Below are positions 1 through 7,991 of a stretch of 14,537 nt of DNA, one piece after another. Each line of letters opens with the position of its first letter. Positions within the stretch are counted from its first letter, which is position 1. The position numbers were made by a program, and so were the translations under genes. Origin of the DNA: Planctomycetota bacterium (GTDB lineage: Bacteria; Planctomycetota; UBA8108; UBA1146); assembly GCA_002691835.1 (NCBI GenBank), contig NZJA01000006.1, positions 1 through 14,537 of the forward strand. The letters run 5' to 3'. The notes under the pieces are model-generated. The model worked only from the letters and a program-made list of their open reading frames with translations. It was not told where the DNA came from and ran no database searches.

Positions 1-42
1 TCTCCTGTTGAGTTTGGTCAGCCTCTATTCAGTTTTTCCTGA
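1..42 (+). CDS. accB: C-terminal end of AccB (biotin carboxyl carrier protein), partial at window edge
   Basis: Frame 1 from the first base reads SPVEFGQPLFSFS and then a TGA stop at 40-42. The string PVEFGQPLF matches the closing beta strand of biotinyl/lipoyl carrier domains, where AccB proteins usually end in a Val-Glu-(Phe/Tyr)-Gly-Gln-x-Leu-Phe pattern. AccB carries the biotin that AccC carboxylates, and accB lies directly upstream of accC in many bacteria. Here the gap to accC is 41 bases. Only 13 codons are visible, so the call rests on this short motif plus the neighbour. The biotinylated Lys would lie outside the window. Confidence 0.65.
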   Translation, partial: SPVEFGQPLFSFS

Positions 43-83
43 AGTACTAACAGCTCACAGAATCGAAATGATCAGGTCACGGA

Positions 84-1436
84 ATGAAGCCATTTTCTCG
101 CATACTGGTCGCTAATCGCGGTGAGATTGCCCAAAGGGTGATCCGTGCATGTCGTGAATTAGGCATCGAATCGGTTGCCGTTTATTCGGAAGCGGATCGT
201 CATGCCAGTTACCTGGATTTGGCAGATCACAAAGTCTGCATCGGCCCCGCGCCGAGCCTGAACTCCTATTTGGATATTTCAAAAATTATTGCGGCTGCAG
301 AAATCACCGACGTCGAAGCGATCCATCCCGGTTACGGGTTTCTTTCAGAGAATCCTCAGTTTGCGGAGATTTGCCAGTCTTGTCGAATCCAGTTCATTGG
401 TCCGACCGTTGAGAATATTCGTCAGCTGGGAGATAAAGCGATGGCACGTGAGCTGGCGATGGCCAGCAATGTTCCCGTTGTTCCAGGTTCTCCTGAGATC
501 GTTCCTGATGAAGATGAGGGATTGAGAATCTCCAAGGAGATCGGCTATCCCGTCTTGATCAAAGCGGTTGCCGGTGGAGGTGGCCGCGGCATGAGAATTG
601 CCCGCGAGGAGTCTTCCTTCGTGGCGGCTTATCAGGCCGCTCGTTCAGAAGCTGCGAATGCTTTTAAGAACTCAGACGTTTACATCGAGAAGCTGATCGA
701 AAAACCTCGACATGTCGAAATACAGATTCTGGCAGACTCCTATGGAAGTGTCATTCATCTGGGGGAACGAGATTGTTCCCTTCAGAGGCGACATCAAAAG
801 CTGGTGGAAGAGAGCCCCTCTCCTGCGGTAGATGAAGAGCTGCGGGCAAAGATGGGGGCCAGTGCCGTCAATCTTGCGAAGGCTTCCGGCTATCGAGGAG
901 CGGGAACGGTCGAGTTCCTTCTCGATCGCGAGGGGAACTACTATTTCATTGAAATGAATACCCGCATTCAGGTGGAACACCCGGTGACAGAAATGGTGAC
1001 GGGGATCGATCTGGTTCAAGAACAGATTCGAATCGCCAGCGGAGCTCCCCTGCGTTATCGCCAGGAAGATATCAAGATTCATGGTCATGCCATGGAGTGC
1101 CGAATCAATGCTGAAGATCCAGCTCGAGGTTTCGCTCCTTCTCCTGGAAAGATCCTCGATTTCCGTGCACCTGGGGGGATGGGGGTTCGTCTCGATTCCC
1201 ATGTATATTCCGGATACACGGTACCCAGTAATTACGATTCTCTTCTGGGTAAACTCATCGTCCATCGGGACACCCGCGAAGAGGCGATTCTGACGATGCG
1301 AAGAGCTTTAGACGAATTCACCATCGAGGGGATCAAAACAACGATTCCTTTCTACAGTGAAGTTCTGCAGCATTTCCATTTCGTTAAAGGGAATCTCGAT
1401 ACCGGCTTTATTGAGGAGTATTTGATCGACGCGTAA
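84..1436 (+). CDS. accC: Biotin carboxylase subunit of acetyl-CoA carboxylase (AccC)
   Basis: This ATP-grasp enzyme carboxylates the biotin on AccB using ATP and bicarbonate, the first half-reaction of cytoplasmic acetyl-CoA carboxylase, which starts fatty acid synthesis. At 450 residues it matches the E. coli enzyme (449). The N-terminal domain begins [14 protein letters not shown] (residues 7-20), with [10 protein letters not shown] at 81-90. The ATP-grasp part shows K118, K160, the glycine loop GGGGRGM at 164-170, H210, K239 (HQKL), metal ligands E277 and E290, and the catalytic stretch [10 protein letters not shown] at 291-300 with R294. R340 lies in MECR. All expected active-site residues appear intact. 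The protein stops at the usual end of AccC with no carrier or transferase fusion, so it is a stand-alone subunit. The start has only a weak ribosome site (AGG at 74-76) but gives the conserved N-terminus. It is probably cotranscribed with accB. Confidence 0.96.
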   Translation: MKPFSRILVANRGEIAQRVIRACRELGIESVAVYSEADRHASYLDLADHKVCIGPAPSLNSYLDISKIIAAAEITDVEAIHPGYGFLSENPQFAEICQSCRIQFIGPTVENIRQLGDKAMARELAMASNVPVVPGSPEIVPDEDEGLRISKEIGYPVLIKAVAGGGGRGMRIAREESSFVAAYQAARSEAANAFKNSDVYIEKLIEKPRHVEIQILADSYGSVIHLGERDCSLQRRHQKLVEESPSPAVDEELRAKMGASAVNLAKASGYRGAGTVEFLLDREGNYYFIEMNTRIQVEHPVTEMVTGIDLVQEQIRIASGAPLRYRQEDIKIHGHAMECRINAEDPARGFAPSPGKILDFRAPGGMGVRLDSHVYSGYTVPSNYDSLLGKLIVHRDTREEAILTMRRALDEFTIEGIKTTIPFYSEVLQHFHFVKGNLDTGFIEEYLIDA

Positions 1437-1468
1437 GCGCAAACGGTCATCTGTCACCCGGAAGCTCA

Positions 1469-1487
1469 GGCCTCTTTTTCTGAGGCC
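1469..1487 (+). terminator. Hairpin downstream of accC, weak terminator candidate
   Basis: GGCCTC (1469-1474) and GAGGCC (1482-1487) form a perfect 6-bp stem around a 7-base T-rich loop, 33 bases after the accC stop. A short T run follows only at 1500-1503, so this is not a canonical intrinsic terminator. It may only protect the 3' end or assist Rho-dependent termination. Confidence 0.3.
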
Positions 1488-1515
1488 GAAAGATCAGCCT
1501 TTTCAAGCGTATCTT

Positions 1516-1530
1516 TGGTTTCATAAACCA
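1516..1530. repeat. Perfect 6-3-6 inverted repeat between accC and the pseudopilin operon
   Basis: TGGTTT-CAT-AAACCA is an exact inverted repeat in the 221-base gap between accC and the first pseudopilin gene. It sits just upstream of a weak promoter-like pair, TTGCCT at 1541-1546 and CACAAT at 1563-1568 with a 16-base spacer. It could be an operator for the pseudopilin operon or a small hairpin. The assignment is inference. Confidence 0.3.
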
Positions 1531-1657
1531 CTTTCGGGTCTTGCCTCCCGTCCCCGATCGGTCACAATGGACCTACCGTTTCCAAGCACGGAACTTCGGA
1601 GTGCAAAGGTCCGTCCCAAGACCTTCATGGAGACGCAATTCTCGGAAGGGAAATGAC

Positions 1658-2302
1658 ATGCCCAGTTTTTTCAGGACCCGCTCTGCGGGCCAAACCCGGA
1701 CTGATTCCTCAAAGTCGGGTTTCACCCTCATCGAATTGATGATTGTCGTGGCCATTATCGGGGTTCTCTCAACTCTGGTGACCAAGATGATTCAAATGGC
1801 TCAGGCCCGCAGCTTCGAAGCGAATGCGAAAAGTGACGTCTCTACGATCTCCAGTGCGCTGGAAGCATATATGAGGGACGAGGGGGTTTATCCCGCCTGG
1901 AAAGAAAAGCTGGGTGGGGAAGATCTGGAAACTTTTAACTGCTTCCCGATTCTCTTCGAAAATCTTCAGGGAGAACGTCCTCCTGAGGGTAGAGGTGGAA
2001 AAAACACTCCCTACAGCGACATGGCTTCCGATCGGATCGCCGTGATCGATGAGGACTTTGATGACGAGTTCAAGCGGGTAGGCAGAGATGATCTCTTCGA
2101 TCCGGAAGTGGACAAATATTATCTCGACCCCTGGAGTGAGCCCTATTTCTATCGCGAGAACAAGTCGAAGAGGACCAAGGAAGACTGGATGCTCAAACGT
2201 CGCGGTTTCGACCTTTGGTCTGTCGGCCCGGATGGCGTAAATGACGCTTGTTTCGGACATCCCGAGGAGGACGAGGAGTACGATGATATTGGCAACTGGT
2301 AG
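1658..2302 (+). CDS. gspG: GspG-like major pseudopilin (type II secretion system)
   Basis: A 214-residue prepilin-like protein. GspG subunits polymerise in the inner membrane into the pseudopilus that pushes substrates through the outer-membrane secretin. The leader (residues 1-21) ends KSG, followed by FTLIELMIVVAIIGVLSTLV. Cleavage after G21 would leave Phe at +1 and Glu at +5 (E26), both needed for processing and assembly. The C-terminus shows the GspG pattern: DPWSEPYFYR, then FDLWSVGPDGVND, then DDIGNW, i.e. the DPW-x-x-PY and D-x-x-S-x-G-x-DG calcium-loop region. It is longer than typical GspG (about 140-150), with an acidic middle insertion and an EEDEEYDD tail. The ATG at 1658 was chosen over an upstream in-frame ATG at 1541 because GGAAGGGAA (1644-1652) precedes it and the upstream extension is Arg/Trp-rich and not leader-like. 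First gene of a five-gene operon. Confidence 0.88.
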   Translation: MPSFFRTRSAGQTRTDSSKSGFTLIELMIVVAIIGVLSTLVTKMIQMAQARSFEANAKSDVSTISSALEAYMRDEGVYPAWKEKLGGEDLETFNCFPILFENLQGERPPEGRGGKNTPYSDMASDRIAVIDEDFDDEFKRVGRDDLFDPEVDKYYLDPWSEPYFYRENKSKRTKEDWMLKRRGFDLWSVGPDGVNDACFGHPEEDEEYDDIGNW

Positions 2303-2993
2303 TCAGCGCAGGTTGCGCTTACAGGTCGCCTCTCAGGCAGGATTCACGATGGTGGAACTGTTGGTGACAATATCACTGATTGTTTTCCTCATGTCGATGT
2401 TGGCTGTCGGAGCTGGAAGGTATCTCGAAAATACATCCGCAAAAGCCACGGAAGCCCTCATCGCTCGTATCGAGCTGAACTTGCAGCAATACAAGGGGAT
2501 CACCGGCGCATTCCCCCCGGACGGCCTCGACGGAAAAGACGTGACGACCGAAGAGGGGACTCCTTTGACTGGCGGAGCGGCTCTGACGTTGGCATTGACT
2601 GAGCCGATGAGGTTGACCCGCAAAATCAATGGAGAAGTCCGCGTCATTGGAGAGGAACCTCCGATGGGGGATTTCCGATCGGATGAACTCTACGTCACCG
2701 AAGAGGACTCTGCCGCCAAAGAAATCTTGGATGCATGGGCCAACCCTCTCCACTACGACAATGTCAATGGGGGTGAGGAAGCCTTCAGTCCGCAAAGTCT
2801 CGGCGAGACTCATCTCGATTTCGATGAAGATCTTTACATTCATATGGAGGATCCTCGTGAAATCGAGGAGCTCAGTGGAATCATCGGGCCACAGAATTCC
2901 AATGAATATGATATCTGGAGCCATGGCTCTTCAGGGCACGAAGATACTGAGCAGTACGAGGACTACATCACCAATTGGGAAACGAGGAACTAA
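2283..2993 (+). CDS. Second GspG-like pseudopilin
   Basis: A 236-residue pseudopilin. The leader ends SQAG (G20), followed by FTMVELLVTISLIVFLMSML, with Glu at +5 (E25). The C-terminal part again carries GspG-style signatures: ILDAWANPLHY, EYDIWSHGSSG and a final DYITNWE, parallel to DPWSEPYFY, FDLWSVGPDG and DDIGNW in the gene before it. The two are therefore probably divergent paralogues. An acidic insertion (around residues 160-200) separates the motifs. The ATG at 2283 is preferred: a purine-rich GAGGAGGACGAGGAG lies just upstream inside the preceding gene. An earlier ATG at 2241 in the same frame would overlap that gene by 62 bases and lengthen the leader to 34 residues. The chosen start overlaps by 20 bases, suggesting translational coupling. 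Whether it replaces or mixes with the first GspG cannot be seen here. Confidence 0.82.
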   Translation: MILATGSQRRLRLQVASQAGFTMVELLVTISLIVFLMSMLAVGAGRYLENTSAKATEALIARIELNLQQYKGITGAFPPDGLDGKDVTTEEGTPLTGGAALTLALTEPMRLTRKINGEVRVIGEEPPMGDFRSDELYVTEEDSAAKEILDAWANPLHYDNVNGGEEAFSPQSLGETHLDFDEDLYIHMEDPREIEELSGIIGPQNSNEYDIWSHGSSGHEDTEQYEDYITNWETRN

Positions 2994-3632
2994 ATGTTTT
3001 CCCGCTCTCTGTCGAGGACCGACTCAGGTCAACGGGGTTTTACACTGGTTGAGATGATTGTGACGATCGGAATCATCATCATGGCCGCTGGATTCATCGC
3101 ACCTGCGGTGACCAAGATTTTCCAGGATCGCCGCATCGAGAATGCTGCTTCCGTGGTGATCACCGCCATCAATGAGGCCCGGAATTCGACGGTGACGAAG
3201 AAGCAAAAGCATTCGGTGGTTTTCTTAAAAAGAGGTGTGCGGATTTATCGACATCCGAAGCGTGATGATGCCGGCGGGTTCGAGGGGGGTTTGCGTTCTG
3301 TCAATGCGACGGATGTTGAACTGATCTCCTATTCGATGCCTTGTGCACGCCTGGAGGCAGAAGATCTTCCGGATATGCTTGTCGCTCAAAGTGATGGTTT
3401 GAGTCAAGATGACTGGAAGCCAGCGACTGGCGATGTTTACCTTGATCTGAACTTGGACGGCACGATTGATTTCAGAGCTCTGACAGACATCCCGTCGTAC
3501 AAGTTTGATGCAGATCCTCCATATGGAGGGGATCTCATGATTTTCCAAAGAGGCGACATTCGAGTCTGCTATGTGGATATCAAGGCGACTGGTCGAGCCG
3601 GTAGCAAGGTGGCGGAACTGGAGTCCGACTGA
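2994..3632 (+). CDS. gspH: GspH/FimT-like minor pseudopilin
   Basis: A 212-residue pseudopilin whose ATG directly follows the TAA of the preceding gene. The leader of 15 residues ends SGQRG. The mature part starts FTLVEMIVTIGIIIMAAGF with Glu at +5 (E20). After the hydrophobic helix, the segment with R43-44, INEARNSTVTKKQKHSVVF follows the GspH/FimT pattern: an amphipathic helix containing A-x-x-x-A-R-x-x-x, then a beta strand. GspH belongs to the minor pseudopilins that form the tip complex or prime pseudopilus assembly. It is somewhat longer than the usual 150-170 residues. The C-terminus (DVYLDLNLDGTIDF, then DDPPYGGDLMIF-like text) includes a DLNLDGTID stretch resembling a calcium-binding loop. 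Assignment to H rather than another minor pseudopilin rests on the helix pattern and on gene order. Confidence 0.75.
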   Translation: MFSRSLSRTDSGQRGFTLVEMIVTIGIIIMAAGFIAPAVTKIFQDRRIENAASVVITAINEARNSTVTKKQKHSVVFLKRGVRIYRHPKRDDAGGFEGGLRSVNATDVELISYSMPCARLEAEDLPDMLVAQSDGLSQDDWKPATGDVYLDLNLDGTIDFRALTDIPSYKFDADPPYGGDLMIFQRGDIRVCYVDIKATGRAGSKVAELESD

Positions 3633-4513
3633 TGAATCTGAAACAGATGAATCAACAACCTTCCCTGAAAGGAATTTCAGGGTTCACAATTCTGGAGATC
3701 TTATTGGCCGTGGTCATTCTGACCGTGGGGTTGCTGGGGCTTCTGGCAGTGTTTCCCGTCGCCATGGATTCAGGTCGGAAAGCAGTGGAGGCGACCAATG
3801 CGGTCATCATCACTCAGTCGGTCGAGCAGGCCATCCGCGATGGATTGAAAGAGCACAAGGCACAAAGTCGTGATGGTCGCTGGACCTATTTCATCTTTCA
3901 CCATGATGGAGTGACCGATGATTATCCGACGGATATTGAAAAGGCTCGACCCGGAGCGGATCACTACATCCTGCTGCCATCGCCAGATCCAGATGCCACC
4001 ACCAGTATCGATCGTGATTCCCACTGGGATCGTGGCAAAACTTTTATCTTCCCAGAATCGGACGGTTTGACCTGGATCGTCGACGACGGACTTGGTGAAC
4101 GAGAAGTCGATAACGGTACTGAAGACGATTTCCGTGGCAGCCCCAATGGCAATGGAAATCCTTTGTTAGCGGATGACGATGCCGACGATCGAGAAGTTTC
4201 CGGCTTTGATGGAGAAAGTTACCGTGATTTCGACGTTCGAAGGGTCTACACCCTGAGCAACAATTTCTTCGATGAAGAGATCGCCGAAGATTTTGACATC
4301 GTCGATGAAGATCCCATTTCACAATATTCCTTCGCGTTTGCCATTCGGCCTGCAAGGCAGGACGCCAGTCTTGGGATTCAGTTTCCGGACAGCTCGAATT
4401 TGGTTCCCGCAGGAGAACTTTACGAAGTAGATATCATGGTTTTCCGTACCTTTAGAGAAGGTACAAGGAATGCCGATCCGATTTACAGGAGTCAAATTCT
4501 TGTCCATCGCTAG
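3632..4513 (+). CDS. GspI/PilV-like minor pseudopilin, enlarged and acidic
   Basis: A 293-residue protein whose ATG shares its A with the TGA of the preceding gene. The leader of 17 residues ends KGISG. The mature helix begins FTILEILLAVVILTVGLLGL with Glu at +5 (E22), the classic GspI/PilV form. Canonical GspI is only about 120-130 residues, so this is more than double. The extra mass includes a very acidic stretch at residues 151-228, with about 27 Asp/Glu against 6 Arg. The end (YSFAFAIRPAR, then GELYEVDIMVFRTF, RSQILVHR) looks like a folded beta domain. A start five codons downstream (ATG 3647) is possible. By position it should be the I subunit that pairs with J and normally K in the tip complex. 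The assignment comes from the N-terminal helix and operon order, as the C-terminal domain is not one I recognise. Confidence 0.75.
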   Translation: MNLKQMNQQPSLKGISGFTILEILLAVVILTVGLLGLLAVFPVAMDSGRKAVEATNAVIITQSVEQAIRDGLKEHKAQSRDGRWTYFIFHHDGVTDDYPTDIEKARPGADHYILLPSPDPDATTSIDRDSHWDRGKTFIFPESDGLTWIVDDGLGEREVDNGTEDDFRGSPNGNGNPLLADDDADDREVSGFDGESYRDFDVRRVYTLSNNFFDEEIAEDFDIVDEDPISQYSFAFAIRPARQDASLGIQFPDSSNLVPAGELYEVDIMVFRTFREGTRNADPIYRSQILVHR

Positions 4514-4535
4514 AGAAGTCGAAGAGGTTTCACCC

Positions 4536-5753
4536 ATGGCTGTTCAGGATGATCGTGCTGGAAATCCCTCTTCCGAAAAGGGATTCACACTTCTGGAGTT
4601 GCTCGTCGCCCTGACCCTTGCCGCCATCATCTCATTGATCATTTCCCAAGTAGGAAATGATGCACAACGGATGTATGACACCACAATCAGTACTGTTGAG
4701 ACTTATCAGAAGTTCCGTTACGCGATGGACGACATCAACGAGAATCTCTCGAAAATGGTGCCAACGGCTTCTTTGGAGTTCTACAACGATCGCGGCAGGA
4801 CTCGCGGATATTGGGACGAAGGAGAAGAGATTCCCAACTCTTCTGGTCCCAATATGGACGGCGGAACTGCCGACGAATACGACGAGGCTGCAACGGTATT
4901 CGAGCGGACCTACGTCCTGAGCGACCCTCGCCCAGGGGAACCTGAAGAACATTCGAATGATTCGATTTACTTCAAGGCTCCCGTTGAGATCAATGGTGTG
5001 ACCCGCATGGCCAACATTGAGTATTTTCTGGCTGATCCACGATTGCTGGAGGCAGGAGCAGGAAATGATGGAAAGATTCCAGCAGATGAAGAGCTGACTT
5101 ACCAGGACAGTCGGAGATTGGTTCTTTTGAAGGCCGTTCGATATCTCGATATTGACGAAAAGAATGTCCGGTCTTCGACAGTTATCGTACGAAAGGTCAT
5201 TTCTGAGCTGTGCTCAAATGTGACAGATTTCAAAGTCGAATATTTTTACGATAATCCATTCGACAAGTCGCCTGGGGGCTACATGAGCCCTTCTGTTGAG
5301 CAGACCAGAGAACTCGTTGATACAGAGTTTGAGATCCGCCAGGAGCGGGGAACCTTTGTGCGCCCCTTCCTATACGGTGGCTTCACCTCAAGGTTACGAA
5401 CCACTGCCAGGGCTGGAGTCCGCGAGCTTGAAACCGGTTCCTTCAAGCCAGTGCTCTTCAACTATGCTCGAAGCAAACTGAAGTTTTCTCAGCTGAAGCC
5501 CGGCGACAAGATGTACGTTTGGGCAGATGGAGCAACCCAGTTCCCCTCAGGTGAGTATTCCTTGCTCTACAACAGCCTTGGAAGGCTGATGTTCAATGAG
5601 CAGATCCAGTCGAGTACCTGGTCTCAAGATCCTGGGGGACTGAGGTTTCGCGCTGCCTATGTTCCGCCTTCATTCCGCGTCTCTGTCAGAGTGCTGAATG
5701 AGAAGGGCGAAGAGCCGAGAACCCTGACAACGGTGGTCAAGACCGACAACTGA
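4536..5753 (+). CDS. GspJ/PilW-like minor pseudopilin, enlarged
   Basis: A 405-residue pseudopilin, last of the operon. The leader of 16 residues ends SSEKG, followed by FTLLELLVALTLAAIISLII with Glu at +5 (E21). The following helix (QKFRYAMDDINENLSKMVPTA) resembles the GspJ/PilW pattern of a long amphipathic helix with basic and acidic residues. GspJ is usually about 200 residues; this one carries an additional region including an Asp/Glu-rich part (residues 80-150). It ends with a beta segment, PPSFRVSVRVLNEKGEEPRT, typical of J/PilW C-termini. The ATG at 4536 leaves a 22-base gap after the previous stop, with AGAGG at 4524-4528 upstream. An in-frame ATG at 4470 (ribosome site GAGAAGG at 4454-4460) would overlap the previous gene by 44 bases and add 22 residues to the leader. 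No gspK follows; the next gene is convergent. Confidence 0.75.
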   Translation: MAVQDDRAGNPSSEKGFTLLELLVALTLAAIISLIISQVGNDAQRMYDTTISTVETYQKFRYAMDDINENLSKMVPTASLEFYNDRGRTRGYWDEGEEIPNSSGPNMDGGTADEYDEAATVFERTYVLSDPRPGEPEEHSNDSIYFKAPVEINGVTRMANIEYFLADPRLLEAGAGNDGKIPADEELTYQDSRRLVLLKAVRYLDIDEKNVRSSTVIVRKVISELCSNVTDFKVEYFYDNPFDKSPGGYMSPSVEQTRELVDTEFEIRQERGTFVRPFLYGGFTSRLRTTARAGVRELETGSFKPVLFNYARSKLKFSQLKPGDKMYVWADGATQFPSGEYSLLYNSLGRLMFNEQIQSSTWSQDPGGLRFRAAYVPPSFRVSVRVLNEKGEEPRTLTTVVKTDN

Positions 5754-5759
5754 TCAGTT
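5748..5759. repeat. 12-bp palindrome over the stop of the last pseudopilin gene
   Basis: AACTGATCAGTT is a perfect 12-bp palindrome covering the TGA of the J-like gene, in the 32-base gap between the convergent pseudopilin and rho operons. No T-rich intrinsic terminator is visible in this gap for either direction. Termination may be Rho-dependent, or the two operons may be transcribed into each other. Confidence 0.4.
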
Positions 5760-5785
5760 CTTGCGATCCTTCGTAAACTGAAAGC

Positions 5786-7264
5786 CTAGTCGGTTCTCTC
5801 AGTATTCAGGGCCAGCAGGAACTCAACATTGGATGGGGTCTGCTTCAGTTTTGCCTTGAGCATTTCCATGGCCTCCACAGGATTCATGTCGTTGAGGACC
5901 TTTCTCAGGATCCACAAACGCTTGATCTCCTCAGGGCTCATTAGGAGTTCCTCTTTTCGAGTACCAGATCGATTGATGTCGATCGCTGGCCAGACTCGTT
6001 TGTCGGCGAGGCGTCGATCCAGATGCAGCTCCATATTACCGGTGCCTTTAAACTCTTCAAAGATCACCTCATCCATCCGTGAGCCGGTATCGATCAAGGC
6101 TGTTGCCAGAATCGTCAGGCTACCCCCTTCTTCGATATTTCGGGCTGCTCCAAAGAACCGTTTGGGGCGTTGGAGAGCTCCGGCATCGACACCCCCTGAA
6201 AGGATTCTGCCGGAATGGGGGGCTTCGTTATTGTAAGCCCGGCCCAGTCGCGTAATCGAATCAAGAAGGATGACGACATCCCTGCCATATTCGACCAGGC
6301 GACGAGCCTTCTCGATGACCATTTCAGCAACCTGAACATGTCGAGATGCCGGTTCATCAAAGGTGGAGGAGATCACTTCACCACGGACATTTCTTTCCAT
6401 GTCAGTGACTTCCTCGGGACGTTCATCGATCAGAAGAACCATCAGGTCGACCTCTGGATGATTTGTCGCAATGGCGTTGGCAATATGTTGAAGAATGATG
6501 GTTTTACCGGTTCTGGGAGGCGCGACGATCAATCCCCGCTGACCTTTCCCGATCGGTGTGATCAAGTCGATGGTCCGTGTTTCGTTGATCGTCTGTTCCG
6601 TTTCCATCCTCAATCTCTCGTCGGGATAGAGTGGGGTCAGGTCATCGAATACGGCCTTTTGGTGTACCTTTTCGGGATTTTCGTAGTTGATGGCGTCGAC
6701 CTGCAACAGTGCGAAGTATCTCTCACCGTCTTTCGGAGGACGGACTTGTCCCTGGACCACCGTTCCAGTGGTCAGGCCGAATCGGCGAATCTGAGACGGA
6801 GAGACGTAAATGTCATCGGCGCACGGGTAGTAGGAGTAACGAGGGGAACGCAGGAATCCGAATCCATCGGGAAGGACTTCAAGAACACCTTCTCCGTACA
6901 TGACCCCGGAAGCCTTCGCCCGCTCTTTGAGAATCTCGAAGATCAGGTCCTGTTTCTTTAGACCTGCGATTTCCTCCAGGCCCTCTTCCCGAGCCATCGT
7001 CTGCAACTCCGCGATCGTCATTTTGTGCATTTCGGAGAGGTGCAGTTCCGGCACGTGACCGGAAACGGGCTTTGGTAGATCCTCGAGATCTTCGACGTCC
7101 TGAGGCAATCCCACGTATTCCTGAACCGGAGGTGCAGATTTTTTGGTGGTCTTGCGGGTCGTTTTTTTGGCTATTTTTTTACGGGTGGTCTTCTTGGCAG
7201 TTTTCTTGCGGGTCGTTTTTTTTGCACCGCGTGCTGGTTTGTCAGATCCCATTGAATCGCTCAT
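5786..7264 (-). CDS. rho: Transcription termination factor Rho with basic N-terminal extension
   Basis: A hexameric RNA-dependent ATPase/helicase that ends transcription by translocating on naked RNA. Residues 1-43 form a low-complexity basic tail of KKTTRKK-like repeats absent from E. coli Rho (419 aa). Residues about 82-116 are the Rho N-terminal helical domain. Residues about 120-195 are the cold-shock-like RNA-binding domain (DGFGFLRSP, then [14 protein letters not shown]). The ATPase core shows [15 protein letters not shown] (241-255, Walker A), [26 protein letters not shown] (Walker B, 329-345), and the secondary RNA-binding loops [20 protein letters not shown] and [17 protein letters not shown]. 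The total of 492 residues is long because of the tail. GAGGAG (7268-7273) precedes the ATG. It is the last gene of a polA-coaE-rho operon, 58 bases after coaE. Confidence 0.97.
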   Translation of the reverse strand: MSDSMGSDKPARGAKKTTRKKTAKKTTRKKIAKKTTRKTTKKSAPPVQEYVGLPQDVEDLEDLPKPVSGHVPELHLSEMHKMTIAELQTMAREEGLEEIAGLKKQDLIFEILKERAKASGVMYGEGVLEVLPDGFGFLRSPRYSYYPCADDIYVSPSQIRRFGLTTGTVVQGQVRPPKDGERYFALLQVDAINYENPEKVHQKAVFDDLTPLYPDERLRMETEQTINETRTIDLITPIGKGQRGLIVAPPRTGKTIILQHIANAIATNHPEVDLMVLLIDERPEEVTDMERNVRGEVISSTFDEPASRHVQVAEMVIEKARRLVEYGRDVVILLDSITRLGRAYNNEAPHSGRILSGGVDAGALQRPKRFFGAARNIEEGGSLTILATALIDTGSRMDEVIFEEFKGTGNMELHLDRRLADKRVWPAIDINRSGTRKEELLMSPEEIKRLWILRKVLNDMNPVEAMEMLKAKLKQTPSNVEFLLALNTERTD

Positions 7265-7322
7265 CTTCTCCTCGGTGTCCGTTGGTCCCCGGGTGGGGCT
7301 TTGGGATTGTTACTGAAAGGAC

Positions 7323-7991
7323 TCAGTCGATTTCTTTGATCCACTGTTGGATCAATTGTTCACAACGGGATTTCAATTCACCCGCAGTTGTCGAGTTACT
7401 GTTTGTGATCAGATCGGAAGATCCGGCTCTCTTGTCGGCGATGGGGAGTTGAGCTTTTTCCCGACGGGAACGCTCACCAGGGGCCCATCCCCGGTCATTG
7501 ATGACTCTTGATTCCCGATCTTCTTCGGGGGCTTCCACGAAGAGAATCCTGTCCACCTTATTCCTGTAGGGAGAAGTTTCGAGGAGGGGAATGTCGAGGA
7601 GGATCCAGATCCGGCCTTCCGGGAATGGACTGTTGCTATCGAACCCCATCCCTGCCAGTTTTTCAAGGGCATCGTCAATTCGTTGTCGAACAGCGGGATG
7701 AACCACTGATTCGAGGAATTTGAGGGCTTCTGGATCCGTGAAGACCACTTTTGAGAGGGATTCCCGATCGATCTCGCCAGATTCGGAGCGAATCTGATCC
7801 CCAAATTGATCGACCAATTGACGGATGACCGACTTTTCCGTCAAAACTGAGCGGGCCTCAGCATCGGCATCCAGTCGGCAGGCTCCGAGCTCTTCGAGGA
7901 GATTGGCAACCGTCGTTTTTCCTGAACCGATGCCTCCGGTCAATGCCACGACGAATGGTGGAGGACTTGAGGATCCATCACTTGGAGGCAT
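7323..7991 (-). CDS. coaE: Dephospho-CoA kinase (CoaE)
   Basis: This enzyme phosphorylates the ribose 3'-OH of dephospho-CoA with ATP, the last step of coenzyme A synthesis. The 222-residue product has the P-loop GGIGSGKTT at 19-27, then DADAEAR at 41-47, HPAVRQRI at 98-105, WILLDIPLLET at 129-139, and the lid/adenine region DRESRV...QLPIADKRAGSSDLITN at 158-197, all in the order expected for CoaE. The start at 7991 (MPPSDG) is chosen because GGAGAGGA at 8000-8007 stands eight bases upstream. A longer frame to 8036 lies fully inside polA and has no better site. The chosen start overlaps the polA 3' end by 14 bases, so translation is probably coupled. The first 12 residues are Ser/Pro-rich and precede the first beta strand. 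Confidence 0.94.
   Translation of the reverse strand: MPPSDGSSSPPPFVVALTGGIGSGKTTVANLLEELGACRLDADAEARSVLTEKSVIRQLVDQFGDQIRSESGEIDRESLSKVVFTDPEALKFLESVVHPAVRQRIDDALEKLAGMGFDSNSPFPEGRIWILLDIPLLETSPYRNKVDRILFVEAPEEDRESRVINDRGWAPGERSRREKAQLPIADKRAGSSDLITNSNSTTAGELKSRCEQLIQQWIKEID

Noticed and set aside
672..1265. Minus-strand open frame of 197 codons inside accC
   Set aside because: It is fully antisense to a conserved enzyme and its translation has no recognisable fold.
1541..1657. Upstream extension of the first pseudopilin to an ATG at 1541
   Set aside because: It would add 39 Arg/Trp/Pro-rich residues ahead of a normal prepilin leader, and the start at 1658 has a clear GGAAGGG site.
1658..5753. 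DUF1559-type pseudopilins, which are abundant in planctomycetes
   Set aside because: The five proteins lack the long DUF1559 C-terminal region that I would expect, and the G-H-I-J style motifs and order fit type II pseudopilins better.
6215..6961. Plus-strand open frame of 248 codons inside rho
   Set aside because: Antisense shadow of the highly conserved Rho gene; no ribosome site or domain.
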